Origin: a virus
Virus record (IMG/VR): IMGVR_UViG_3300030329_003869
Coordinates: 1-32,830 of that record
Reading direction: 5' to 3' (one strand)
DNA length: 32,830 nt
The notes under the pieces are model-generated. The model did no database searches, was not told the origin of the DNA, and was given only the letters and a program-made list of their open reading frames with translations. Position numbers and translations under genes: made by a program. Of the stretch, positions 8,750 to 16,167 are shown piece by piece (positions within the stretch are counted from its first letter, which is position 1; every line of letters begins with the position of its first letter).

Positions 8750-10102
8750 ATGAAGCATAAAAACTTAAGCGGTACTGCGCTGCATTATCCTCTGGGGAGG
8801 TCCTCTGAAGGAGCCCTGGACCTTGTTGATGATGTCCAGTATGCGTATCAAATAAAGCTGGGCTCCAGCAGTATGTTCAATATCTCGACTGCAAATGGTG
8901 CCGAGACAGTTAGCCTAGGGAATTCAACCGACAACCCAAAGATTCTATGCCCTGGAACGGGTAATATGGGAATAGGAACACTGTCACCTTCTAGTCCTAA
9001 CGGAAATCAGGTTGCAGTTCAATTAACCGGAACATCTGTAGGCTTAGTTTTGGATTCCACCAATGGCAGCGGTGTGCCCTGGGAGATGCAGCACAACTCA
9101 GGTGATATGAAGATTATTTATGATGGTGCTAATACCCTAGGAGGAGGAGCCAAGACAGCCATTGCATTAGACGCTGAAGGCAGGATGAGGTTAGGGTCAG
9201 AGGTATCCACGCCTTCTGACCCTGGCTCAGGTAATGGTGGTTTTGTCTACGTCAAGTCTGATGGCAAGCTGTACTTCAGGTCAAATTCTACGACGGAAAC
9301 AGACCTTACTGCTTCTGGTTCTGGCATTACGGCTGTAGTAGACGATACCAGCCCCCAGCTTGGTGGCAACTTAGATTGCAATGGCAACAATATTGCGTTC
9401 GATAATGACACGAGTATTTTAGACGAGCATGGCCAAGAACAGATTACCTTCCTCACTACTTCTAGCGCAGTAAATCAACTTACAGTGACTAATGCAGCAG
9501 CGGGTGGCAACGCTACAGCAGCTACTTCAACTGCTCCAATTATAACAGGTGGAGGAACAACCGCCAACTGTGACCTTGCTTTACAAGGTCAAGGCACAGG
9601 AACAGTTACAATTAGAAGCAGGGGCACAAACTCTGGAACACTTAGCCTGAATAATGAAGCCAACACGTTTGCTGTAAACATTACGGCTCCTTTGGCAGAT
9701 GATTTAACAGCAGACTATACGCTAACCCTTCCTGTTGACGATGGCGCGCCAAACCAGGTTTTAGAAACCAATGGCAGCGGTGTTCTTTCCTGGGCTACGC
9801 CGAGCAGCGGTGGAGGTTATACCGTACAAGCAAAGTCAGCAGGTTTCACTGCTGCGGTCGATTATTATTATGTAATTAATTCATCCGGTGGGACAATCAC
9901 AGTCACGCTTCCTAATGCCGCAGCAACAACGAGCGGTAAAACGATTGGCTTCAAAGCGAGGCATGGTGCTACAAACGCAGTGACACTGAATCGTTCAGCA
10001 GGTGGAAATATAGATGGCGCTGCTGCGAATCTAATTTTATCGACCGATATGGCAGCAGTTGAATTAATCTGTGATGGCACAGATTGGTGGATTAAGTCTT
10101 AG
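8750..10102 (+). CDS. Tail fibre protein with repeated beta segments
   Basis: A 450-residue Gly/Ser/Thr/Asn-rich protein with the composition of a trimeric tail fibre. Recognisable stretches are SDPGSGNGGFVYVKSDGKLY (about 153-172), a common fibre segment, and DDTSPQLGGNLDCNGNNI (about 200-217), which recurs in fibres of environmental phages. ADYTLTLPVDDGAPNQVLET (about 323-342) is a typical pre-C-terminal linker. The last 95 residues form a compact beta module (GGTITVTLPNAAATTSGKTI, ending DGTDWWIKS). A matching module ends the 10472 gene. It lies eight bases after the tail-tip stop. It is probably a side or central fibre contacting the host surface. No chaperone gene is evident nearby. Confidence 0.72.
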   Translation: MKHKNLSGTALHYPLGRSSEGALDLVDDVQYAYQIKLGSSSMFNISTANGAETVSLGNSTDNPKILCPGTGNMGIGTLSPSSPNGNQVAVQLTGTSVGLVLDSTNGSGVPWEMQHNSGDMKIIYDGANTLGGGAKTAIALDAEGRMRLGSEVSTPSDPGSGNGGFVYVKSDGKLYFRSNSTTETDLTASGSGITAVVDDTSPQLGGNLDCNGNNIAFDNDTSILDEHGQEQITFLTTSSAVNQLTVTNAAAGGNATAATSTAPIITGGGTTANCDLALQGQGTGTVTIRSRGTNSGTLSLNNEANTFAVNITAPLADDLTADYTLTLPVDDGAPNQVLETNGSGVLSWATPSSGGGYTVQAKSAGFTAAVDYYYVINSSGGTITVTLPNAAATTSGKTIGFKARHGATNAVTLNRSAGGNIDGAAANLILSTDMAAVELICDGTDWWIKS

Positions 10103-10118
10103 AGCTAAGGAGAAAAAA

Positions 10119-10472
10119 ATGACATTCGATTTCACAAAACCAAACGCCCCAAAAGGGGATTTTTACAAAGAGCTGACAATTGGTGACGGAACAGAGACAA
10201 CCTTGATTGATGATGCGTACATCCAAGGAAGATGCCGCGGGCAAGTTAGTTATTTTGAGTCAGACAAAAGCGGAGAATTGAAAATTTACTTTATCAACAG
10301 AAACAACCAGGCGCGCCTAATGCAAACTGTAACACACACAGCAGGACAAGAAACGGTTGTGGATTTTGATTACCTTCTTTTGAGATATAAAATTACTTTC
10401 ACCCGAACAGACTCACCGTACACAGGAGACGCAACTGCAAGCTGTGAATGTGTGCATTACGGAGCAGCGTAA
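10119..10472 (+). CDS. Small protein in the tail-fibre cluster, unknown
   Basis: A 117-residue protein not recognised by family. The ATG at 10119 is chosen over a longer in-frame start (10071) because it follows a good ribosome site (AAGGAG at 10107-10112), and the longer start would overlap the fibre gene. The sequence is beta-rich and neutral (YKELTIGDGTETTLIDDAYI; GELKIYFINRNNQARLMQTV) with two Cys near the end (ASCECVHYG). Its position between two fibre genes suggests a virion or fibre-associated role. The stop shares one base with the next ATG. Confidence 0.72.
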   Translation: MTFDFTKPNAPKGDFYKELTIGDGTETTLIDDAYIQGRCRGQVSYFESDKSGELKIYFINRNNQARLMQTVTHTAGQETVVDFDYLLLRYKITFTRTDSPYTGDATASCECVHYGAA

Positions 10473-11020
10473 TGAGCGACGCAAACGAAGTAGAGTTTGG
10501 GAATCAAGCAAGCAAGGTAAGATTTCAAGACGACATAGGCCAAATAAAAAATAAAGACGGTGAGGCAGTCTTGGAGGTCAACAACGACCAGCAAATATTT
10601 TTAGCAAAATCCTCACCGCAGGTCTACATTGATAAGTTCATTGATGACGATTCCATGGGAACAGCTAGCGCAACAAGTCTTGCAACTTCTGAATCCATCA
10701 AGGCTTATGTAGATGCATCTTCAGGTGGAGGCACTACTACAACAGGTAACACACTTGTTACGGCAGACCCCGCACCGGCGGTCGTAGGTACGATGTATTT
10801 ATGTGACGCAACGTCGGCTTTCAACGTAACGCTTCCAACTGCATCAGCAGCAGGAAATGGTGGGACTATAGACGTATGCAAAGCATCGGGCGCAAATAAT
10901 ATAACCGTCCTCCGTGCTGGGTCTGACACTATAAACGGAGCAACGTCAATCGTGGTATCGACGCTCTATTCAAACGTCACGCTCATCAGCGATGGCACAA
11001 GTAAGTGGTACATCAAATGA
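10472..11020 (+). CDS. Fibre-like protein with C-terminal beta module
   Basis: A 182-residue protein with three parts. Residues 1-50 are charged (SKVRFQDDIGQIKNKDGEAV). Residues 50-80 carry DDDSMGTASATSLATSESIK followed by AYVD, a segment common as a fibre spacer in environmental phages. The last 90 residues form a beta module (FNVTLPTASAAGNGGTIDVC, ending DGTSKWYIK) that parallels the end of the 8750 gene. ATG 10472 is preferred over ATG 10448 because it shares a base with the upstream stop and has GGAG 11 bases upstream. The stop overlaps the next start (ATGA at 11017). It is likely a fibre or fibre tip subunit; receptor binding is inferred, not shown. Confidence 0.68.
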   Translation: MSDANEVEFGNQASKVRFQDDIGQIKNKDGEAVLEVNNDQQIFLAKSSPQVYIDKFIDDDSMGTASATSLATSESIKAYVDASSGGGTTTTGNTLVTADPAPAVVGTMYLCDATSAFNVTLPTASAAGNGGTIDVCKASGANNITVLRAGSDTINGATSIVVSTLYSNVTLISDGTSKWYIK

Positions 11021-12189
11021 CATATCTATATGAACCGTCCGTTATAAGCCGCTCCTCCCTTGTTGTGGAAGAAGCACACACGTATACGCCATCAAACGGC
11101 GATACGGTTACGCTCGACCTGAGTAATGGCAGCTATCAAAGAATTGTGCCTAACGGCGCGGTCAGTTCCATTAGTATTGCGAACACAATCACGGGCGCAA
11201 GCGACTATGCCGGTGCAGAACTAACCCTTGATGTTGAGCAGCCAACCTCGGGCAATATGACTGTAAGCTGGGGTCAGGGTGTTTTGTGGTCTGGGGTCGG
11301 CTCACCTCCAACCCTGTCAAATGGAGTGCGGCAGGTTGACCAGATAAAAATGAGAGTCATCGCTCGTAAAAATTACGACGGTAGTGTGACAAATATTCTT
11401 GCTGCGGATGTCGATATAAACAAATTTACCGCAAGCGCAGAATTCAACACATACGCAGTTAGTCTTGCTTCTGCATCAGAGCAGTACTTGGAGGTGAACT
11501 CAACCAGTGCACTCGATAAAGATGGTTCAAGCCCGTTTTCTATTTCGGCTTGGGTCAACCCGACGACACACACGGGGGGCGATAGTTCGCATGTGATTTT
11601 CGGTAAGCAGTCGGGCGCGGGGAATTACGAGGGCTATAGCTTGTACTTTACAAATTCCGGAACAGAGGTTGAGCTGTCTTTTGTGAATTCTTGGAGCAGC
11701 AACAAACTATTGCTTGAGGCGACACTTGCGACGGGCGGCCCTGGTGGGTCAGCTATTCTACCTACGGGCAGCTGGAGCCATGTTGTAGTTGTGTTCACAA
11801 ACAAAACAACCGCTAGCCTATACGTCAACGGTGCCGCTATTTCTATGAGTACGGTGTCATCAACGCTTACCGGCTCGATATCTAACACAAATAAATTTAC
11901 GGTCGGTTCCGGCTTTGGCACAAACCCAGGTTACGAGTACAACGGTAAAGTCGATGAGGTGTCTTTTTGGGATAAAGCCTTGTCGGGCAGTGACGTCTCC
12001 GACATCTACAACAGCGGCACTCCAGCCGACTTATCTGGGTCTTCGGATCTTGTAAGTTGGTGGAGGTTTGGTGATGATATGAGTGATGATCTGACCAGTG
12101 GCTCTGGACAAATTACAGACGTAGTCGGTTCGAATGACCTTATCCCGCACAACACTTCGAATGCTGACTTCACAACAGACATACCGTAG
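11017..12189 (+). CDS. LamG-domain receptor-binding candidate (first of two)
   Basis: A 390-residue protein whose C-terminal two thirds match the LamG / concanavalin A-like jelly-roll fold that binds glycans. Diagnostic pieces are SPFSISAWVNPTT, GSWSHVVVVFTNKTTASLYV plus NGAAI, YNGKVDEVSFWDKALSG and SDLVSWWRFGDD. The first 140 residues are a separate beta-rich part, perhaps a fibre-attachment domain. The start at 11017 is chosen because it overlaps the upstream TGA by ATGA; a GTG 12 bases earlier is also in frame. The next gene carries a second LamG domain with the same closing layout, so the pair looks like a duplication. A role in adsorption to surface polysaccharide is inferred from the fold and location. 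Confidence 0.78.
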   Translation: MTYLYEPSVISRSSLVVEEAHTYTPSNGDTVTLDLSNGSYQRIVPNGAVSSISIANTITGASDYAGAELTLDVEQPTSGNMTVSWGQGVLWSGVGSPPTLSNGVRQVDQIKMRVIARKNYDGSVTNILAADVDINKFTASAEFNTYAVSLASASEQYLEVNSTSALDKDGSSPFSISAWVNPTTHTGGDSSHVIFGKQSGAGNYEGYSLYFTNSGTEVELSFVNSWSSNKLLLEATLATGGPGGSAILPTGSWSHVVVVFTNKTTASLYVNGAAISMSTVSSTLTGSISNTNKFTVGSGFGTNPGYEYNGKVDEVSFWDKALSGSDVSDIYNSGTPADLSGSSDLVSWWRFGDDMSDDLTSGSGQITDVVGSNDLIPHNTSNADFTTDIP

Positions 12190-12198
12190 GAGGCTCCC

Positions 12199-12960
12199 AT
12201 GACACATAACTTTTACTATAACGCAGGCTCATCAATTCTTTTCGACGGCTCTAACGACTATCTTGAAATTGCAAACCAGGGAGACGGAGTTGCAAATCTA
12301 AATCCAGGGCACGATGAAGCGTGGAGTTTGAGCGCATGGATTAAGCCAAGCTCCACTTCGACGTGGAGAGCAATTTTTGCAAATCAGGAGAGCAGTTCAC
12401 CGTACACGGGCTGGTGTCTTACGTTTGCTGAAAGTGGCAAGTTGTCATTTACAGGCTATGACGATTCCGGTGCGGTAATCGGTATTGACGTAGATTACAA
12501 TGATGGAGGCGCTTACCCGCCTCACACGTGGATAAACGTGGTTGCAACGTATGACGGTTCCGGCAACAGGTCAGGTCTAAACGTCTACGTTGATGGCACG
12601 CTGCAAGAAAAAGCCAATCGTGCGGGCACTGTTGCGTCAATAACCGCGCTCGATTCCGGTGAGCCGATTTGGATAGGCCGAGTCAGCTGGGGCAGCTATT
12701 TCTCAGGCGATATTTGTCATGTGGGATTTTGGAGCAAGGAACTTACAGCGCCAGAAGCGCGAGAGATTTACAATGGGCGCAACGGCGCTCGTGGGCCGGG
12801 CGATTTAAATAGACACTCTGCGGCTTCAAATCTCGTGTCGTGGTGGATTGCTGACAACGCATCAGACACATACAATGGCACTATTTATGATGCAAAGGGT
12901 TCCTTCAACATGACACCGAATAACTTGGCATCTGATGCCATCACAGACAGAGCACCATAG
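12199..12960 (+). CDS. LamG-domain receptor-binding candidate (second of two)
   Basis: A 253-residue protein that is almost entirely one LamG/concanavalin A-like domain: SILFDGSNDYLEIANQGDGV, AWSLSAWIKPSSTSTWRAIF, HTWINVVATYDGSGNRSGLN, VYVDGTLQEKANRAG, and the closing WIGRVSWGSYFSGDICHVGF, WSKEL. The end (SNLVSWWIADNASD, then DAKGSFNMTPNNL) follows the same plan as the preceding gene's end, which supports a shared origin. It has a strong ribosome site (AGGAGG upstream of ATG 12199) and a 9-base gap to the previous stop. The two genes could supply alternative or complementary glycan specificities. This is inferred from fold and tandem arrangement; no substrate can be named. Confidence 0.78.
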   Translation: MTHNFYYNAGSSILFDGSNDYLEIANQGDGVANLNPGHDEAWSLSAWIKPSSTSTWRAIFANQESSSPYTGWCLTFAESGKLSFTGYDDSGAVIGIDVDYNDGGAYPPHTWINVVATYDGSGNRSGLNVYVDGTLQEKANRAGTVASITALDSGEPIWIGRVSWGSYFSGDICHVGFWSKELTAPEAREIYNGRNGARGPGDLNRHSAASNLVSWWIADNASDTYNGTIYDAKGSFNMTPNNLASDAITDRAP

Positions 12961-12969
12961 GGAGAAGAC

Positions 12970-13194
12970 ATGACAGGATACATCGTAAAAGAAGAAACAA
13001 CCGTCACGCACGACATGTGGGATGCCTGCTTATGCAGCAGTTCCACCGCAACACGCTCGAACGACGGCAGGGTGTTGCTCAAATTTGAAGCGCCAGAAGT
13101 GCCGGATGTTTTTGCGGGCGACGTCGTTATGACAGCAGCAGAAGCGTCTACGGTAGTGCAGGGCCCTGAGTGGTCAAACCCACCGGGAGCTTAA
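12970..13194 (+). CDS. Small unknown protein after the LamG genes
   Basis: A 74-residue protein with a clear ribosome site (GGGAGAAG before ATG 12970). I do not recognise it. It is mixed and slightly acidic, with Cys residues in DACLCSSS and a C-terminal half EAPEVPDVFAGDVVMTAAEA. No membrane segment or signal is visible. Its stop is directly followed by the GTG of the endolysin gene, so it is probably co-translated with late genes. It may be a virion accessory or the start of the lysis group. Confidence 0.65.
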   Translation: MTGYIVKEETTVTHDMWDACLCSSSTATRSNDGRVLLKFEAPEVPDVFAGDVVMTAAEASTVVQGPEWSNPPGA

Positions 13195-13593
13195 GTGGTG
13201 CCTAAATACTCAAACAGGTCTGCAATCAAACTTGCAGAATGTGATGAAAGACTTCAGTGGGTATTCAATGAAGTTATAGACACCTTTGACCACACCGTAT
13301 TGGTTGGGCACAGAAATCAATCAGACCAAGAAGAGATGTATGAGACCGGGCGGTCGCAGCTTCAGTGGCCCAATTCGAATCACAATAAAATTCCCAGCAG
13401 GGCAATCGACGTTATACCGTATCCAATCGACTGGAACGACCGCGAAAGAATCACGTTGTTTGCGGGCTTTGTTTTAGGGACAGCGCAAGCCATGGGGTTC
13501 AAACTTAGATGGGGTGGTGATTGGGACAGAGACTGGAAAACCGCTGACAATACATTTGATGACCTTGTGCACTTTGAGCTTGTGGAGGACTGA
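13195..13593 (+). CDS. M15-type peptidoglycan endopeptidase (endolysin)
   Basis: A 132-residue protein matching the M15C (L-alanyl-D-glutamate / VanY-like) peptidase family, zinc enzymes that cut peptide stems of peptidoglycan. Visible motifs are VGHRNQSDQEEMYETGRS (37-54), then His63 and Asp72 in NHNKIPSRAIDVIPYP, and WGGDW with DDLVHFEL (106-129), giving His126 as the third zinc ligand and Asp123 as the likely catalytic acid. Length fits single-domain phage enzymes such as T5-type endolysins. There is no signal sequence, so release through a holin is expected. Translation starts at GTG immediately after the upstream TAA, with GGGAG about seven bases before. It opens the lysis cassette. Confidence 0.87.
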   Translation: MVPKYSNRSAIKLAECDERLQWVFNEVIDTFDHTVLVGHRNQSDQEEMYETGRSQLQWPNSNHNKIPSRAIDVIPYPIDWNDRERITLFAGFVLGTAQAMGFKLRWGGDWDRDWKTADNTFDDLVHFELVED

Positions 13594-13597
13594 AAAA

Positions 13598-13825
13598 ATG
13601 GACGGCAATAAAAAGTTTTGGCATAGCAAAAAATGCATTGCATATCTTATTTTGATGACAGCGAGCACGGGGATTATTCTTGCGGCTATCGGGACAAGGC
13701 AAGCAACATCTGTGATAAGAGAGGTGATCTCTGCTTATGGGTTGGCCGTCACAGCGGCATCTGCTGCTTTGATTGGTGGGCAATCCTACGTTGACAGCAA
13801 GATTGCAAAGAGGCCAGACAAATGA
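13598..13825 (+). CDS. Holin-like protein with two membrane segments
   Basis: A 75-residue protein with two hydrophobic segments (about 14-33, AYLILMTASTGIILAAIG; and about 43-63, ISAYGLAVTAASAALIGG), a basic N-terminus and a charged C-terminus. This size and topology fit a class II holin, and it sits directly after the endolysin gene. ATG 13598 is chosen because GGAGG lies at 13584-13588 and the longer in-frame start would lie deep inside the endolysin gene. The stop overlaps the next gene as ATGA. The name holin is inferred from topology and location; such small proteins share little sequence. Confidence 0.68.
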   Translation: MDGNKKFWHSKKCIAYLILMTASTGIILAAIGTRQATSVIREVISAYGLAVTAASAALIGGQSYVDSKIAKRPDK

Positions 13826-14109
13826 AGTCAATTGTGTCCTGGTTGCTGGGGGTGTTTGGTGCAATCGCAGGACTTTTTGCAGTAAAGAAACACGTTGAAC
13901 GAATAGCCGTAGCCAAGGAAAGAAGGCAATTGAATGCAGCCGTCAAAGCTGTTGAACGGCAGCTTGCCAAAACCGACAGAAGAATAGATAAGCAGGCAGA
14001 AGAAAAAATAAAAACAATCAGGGCAGCAACAAACGACATCCTAAACAGCACCACATCAGGCTCAGATGCGAATGCCTTGATCGCAAAAGTAAAGGGCAGC
14101 AACAGATGA
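13822..14109 (+). CDS. Inner-membrane spanin-like protein (Rz type)
   Basis: A 95-residue protein with one N-terminal membrane segment (IVSWLLGVFGAIAGLFAV) followed by a long charged, Ala/Lys/Arg/Glu-rich helix (HVERIAVAKERRQLNAAVKA, VERQLAKTDRRIDKQAEEK) that should form a coiled coil. This layout, in this position after endolysin and holin, fits an Rz-like inner-membrane spanin that spans the periplasm in Gram-negative hosts. Both ends overlap neighbours as ATGA. No conserved spanin sequence motif is known to rely on, so the assignment rests on topology and context. Confidence 0.6.
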   Translation: MKSIVSWLLGVFGAIAGLFAVKKHVERIAVAKERRQLNAAVKAVERQLAKTDRRIDKQAEEKIKTIRAATNDILNSTTSGSDANALIAKVKGSNR

Positions 14110-14432
14110 AACGTTCAGCGGCATACCTTACAGCGGTTCTTTCTTCCCTACCTGCTGATGCGCTTGGCCAATGCCCTGAAGATGGTCAACTAAACGAGTG
14201 TGAGCTTGCTTTGTTTGAAACGGCAACCATTCTTGAGGGAAGAAATAAGGAATGCAATGTGCTCTTAAAGGCCTGCACAGATAAAATGCAGATAAGGACA
14301 AGCACAGTCATTAGAGAGATTGTGAAGCCATGCCCAGAAGATAAGCCAAAACTAAACGATTGGCAGCTTGTATTGACTACAGGCCTTGCGGGTTTTGTGA
14401 TTGGGGCGCTGGCTGCATTGCTTGCAGGTTAG
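14106..14432 (+). CDS. Secreted/membrane protein, possible spanin partner
   Basis: A 108-residue protein with a weak N-terminal signal (SAAYLTAVLSSLPADALGQ, Cys at 23) and a strong C-terminal membrane segment (LVLTTGLAGFVIGALAALLA). In between is a short soluble part with several Cys (CPEDGQLNECEL; ECNVLLKACTD; KPCPEDKP). A signal plus C-terminal anchor resembles the topology of unimolecular spanins, but the residues before Cys23 (LGQ) are not a good lipobox. The pairing with the preceding Rz-like gene suggests a lysis role. A redox or envelope-modifying function is an alternative because of the five conserved-looking Cys. Confidence 0.5.
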   Translation: MKRSAAYLTAVLSSLPADALGQCPEDGQLNECELALFETATILEGRNKECNVLLKACTDKMQIRTSTVIREIVKPCPEDKPKLNDWQLVLTTGLAGFVIGALAALLAG

Positions 14433-14435
14433 GCC

Positions 14436-14780
14436 ATGCCAGCAAGAAATGAATGGGAAAAAGAGTTTCGGCATATAACAAAAATATTCCCCGAGCGATT
14501 GCATGAGATGATGGGGAACATGACATACTCTCAATTGTCTCTTTTGTCTGGCGTTAGTCTGAGCACATTGGTCAATTGGAAAAACGGCAGAACGGTGCCA
14601 GACCTTTGTTGCCTTATTTCGGTATGCAATATCCTCGATGCATCCATTGACTGGATAGTGGGCCTTGATGAAATAGCAATGATTGAACTAGAAGAAAATG
14701 CTGATGATGTGCAAGATGCTGCATCCGACACGCAATCAAATGTGTACTACATACACCATCCTGAAGAAGAAGAGGATTAG
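14436..14780 (+). CDS. Cro/CI-type (XRE) helix-turn-helix regulator
   Basis: A 114-residue protein with an XRE-type helix-turn-helix at about residues 29-55 (MTYSQLSLLSGVSLSTLVNW, KNGRTVPDL) and the usual following helices (CLISVCNILDASIDWIVGL). The C-terminal 30 residues are acidic. It is co-directional with the lysis genes and three bases after their end, so it is probably transcribed late or constitutively rather than from a lysogeny switch. The dyad repeats at 16948-17068 are plausible targets, but this is inference. No peptidase domain of the CI or LexA type is present. Confidence 0.82.
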   Translation: MPARNEWEKEFRHITKIFPERLHEMMGNMTYSQLSLLSGVSLSTLVNWKNGRTVPDLCCLISVCNILDASIDWIVGLDEIAMIELEENADDVQDAASDTQSNVYYIHHPEEEED

Positions 14781-14797
14781 CTTGCTATTTTGATAAC

Positions 14798-15877
14798 GTG
14801 TCAAGCAGTTGGGCAAGCGACGATCTGATTGAGAAGCATGGGTCTTTGCTTCGCGAACTCAAAAGCATGGGCATGGGTCGCCGTAGAATTGCCCGGCATA
14901 TCACAGAAAAGACGGGGGTTGAATGTGGCGAGGGCGCTTGCGGGATCGCTCTTGGAAAGATTGGCTTGCACAGTCCTAGGAAAAGAAAGGCCGCGCCGAT
15001 AGAAATAAAAGAAGAGCCAGCGGAAAATCTTGAGCAATCAATTGAGGACCTGCTTGCATCTAGAATTGAAGCGAGCCAGCGCAAAATATCAAAATCCAAG
15101 CGCCACAGAAAAACCTTAGAGCTACCCGCTGAGCCTGTTGGAATCATGGTTTTTGGTGACCCTCATTTAGACAATGACGGTTGCGACATTGCCACACTGC
15201 ACGATCACGTAACGCTTGCAAGCCAAACCGAGGGAGTCTTAGCGGCTTGCGTGGGCGATCATCTTGATAACTGGATCGGTAGACTAGGAAGACTCTATGC
15301 GAACTCCAGCATAACCGCATCCGATGGTTGGAGGTTGAGTGAGTGGTTTCTGGAATCGATGCAATGGATAGCCATCGTAGGCGGCAATCATGACGCATGG
15401 GCAAACGGTCCAGGCGTTGACCCTCTTGCTTGGCTGTCAAAAAAGTGTGGCGTACTTGCTTATGCGCCAGATGAAATACGAATGACTTTGACTTGGAAGA
15501 ATCACCCAGAGCTTGAGCCTTTGGTGTGGGTTTGTCGTCATGACTTCAGTGGTCGGTCTTGGTATCACGCCACTCACGGACCCAATAAAGAAGCGATGCT
15601 TGACGGCAAGTGCCACATCTTAACCGCTGGCCATATCCACCAATGGGGCGAACTAACGACGGAGCAAAGGCACGGACGAGTCACGAATGCAATCAGAGTC
15701 CGAGGCTACAAGCGCGCAGATGCTTTTGCGATGCAGAAAGGCTTTAGCGAGCAAGAACACGGCGAGGCTGTCTTGCTTGTGATTGACCCATTTGCATCGG
15801 GTCCAGGCAGGGTGCAAGCCTTTTGGGATATCAAGATGGGTTGTGAGTTTTTGACAATGCTCAGGAGGTCAAAGTGA
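14798..15877 (+). CDS. Calcineurin-like metallophosphoesterase
   Basis: A 359-residue protein carrying the metallophosphoesterase motif series in order: GDPHLD (120-125), GDHLDN (153-158), GGNHD (195-199), His248 in VCRHDF, and GHIH (278-281). These supply the two-metal site that hydrolyses phosphoesters in nucleotides, nucleic acids or proteins. Residues 1-60 look like an added helix-turn-helix-like segment (LLRELKSMGMGRRRIARHIT), followed by a basic linker at 60-110. The start is a GTG without a clear ribosome site; no other start lies upstream before a stop. Substrate is unknown. In phages such enzymes may act on DNA ends or modified nucleotides; that is inference. Confidence 0.85.
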   Translation: MSSSWASDDLIEKHGSLLRELKSMGMGRRRIARHITEKTGVECGEGACGIALGKIGLHSPRKRKAAPIEIKEEPAENLEQSIEDLLASRIEASQRKISKSKRHRKTLELPAEPVGIMVFGDPHLDNDGCDIATLHDHVTLASQTEGVLAACVGDHLDNWIGRLGRLYANSSITASDGWRLSEWFLESMQWIAIVGGNHDAWANGPGVDPLAWLSKKCGVLAYAPDEIRMTLTWKNHPELEPLVWVCRHDFSGRSWYHATHGPNKEAMLDGKCHILTAGHIHQWGELTTEQRHGRVTNAIRVRGYKRADAFAMQKGFSEQEHGEAVLLVIDPFASGPGRVQAFWDIKMGCEFLTMLRRSK

Positions 15878-16167
15878 TTTCTTTTCCGAAATACATAAAG
15901 CTCGGTGGTCATAAAATAAAGATTGTACGAGTGCCTAATCTCATAAAAGACCACGATGCTTTTGGGACATGGGATGAGCCCACGCTTTCAATCGGCATTG
16001 ATTCCACGCTGTCAACCTCGCTTGCATGGGAGACGCTGATACATGAATGTATAGAAAGCATTAACAGTCATGCAGAACTAAATCTTGAGCACCACAAAAT
16101 ACAAACGCTTGGGTTGCTTCTCCATCAGGCACTTTGCTCGATGCTTGAACGAGGGCAAAAGGAGTGA
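15874..16167 (+). CDS. Small HExxE-motif protein
   Basis: A 97-residue protein starting at a GTG that overlaps the upstream stop (GTGA) and has a near-perfect ribosome site (AGGAGG at 15863-15868). It has a central LIHECIESINSHAEL helix: the HExxE spacing resembles small phage zinc-dependent hydrolase-like proteins but lacks the second His of a true HExxH protease. The N-terminus (FPKYIKLGGHKIKIVRVPNL) is beta-rich. A peptidase role is possible but not supported beyond this motif. Confidence 0.72.
   Translation: MISFPKYIKLGGHKIKIVRVPNLIKDHDAFGTWDEPTLSIGIDSTLSTSLAWETLIHECIESINSHAELNLEHHKIQTLGLLLHQALCSMLERGQKE

Noticed and set aside
9800-10102. Fibre C-terminal module as an intramolecular chaperone or autoprotease domain
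   Set aside because: It lacks the known catalytic Ser-Lys or endosialidase-type motifs and is too short.
13505-13864. 119-codon - strand frame across the endolysin-holin junction
   Set aside because: It opposes three supported genes with good ribosome sites and has no recognisable sequence.
14436-14780. HTH gene as a lysogeny repressor
   Set aside because: No integrase, excisionase, protease-type repressor domain or attachment-site signal is present; a plain XRE regulator does not show a temperate life style.
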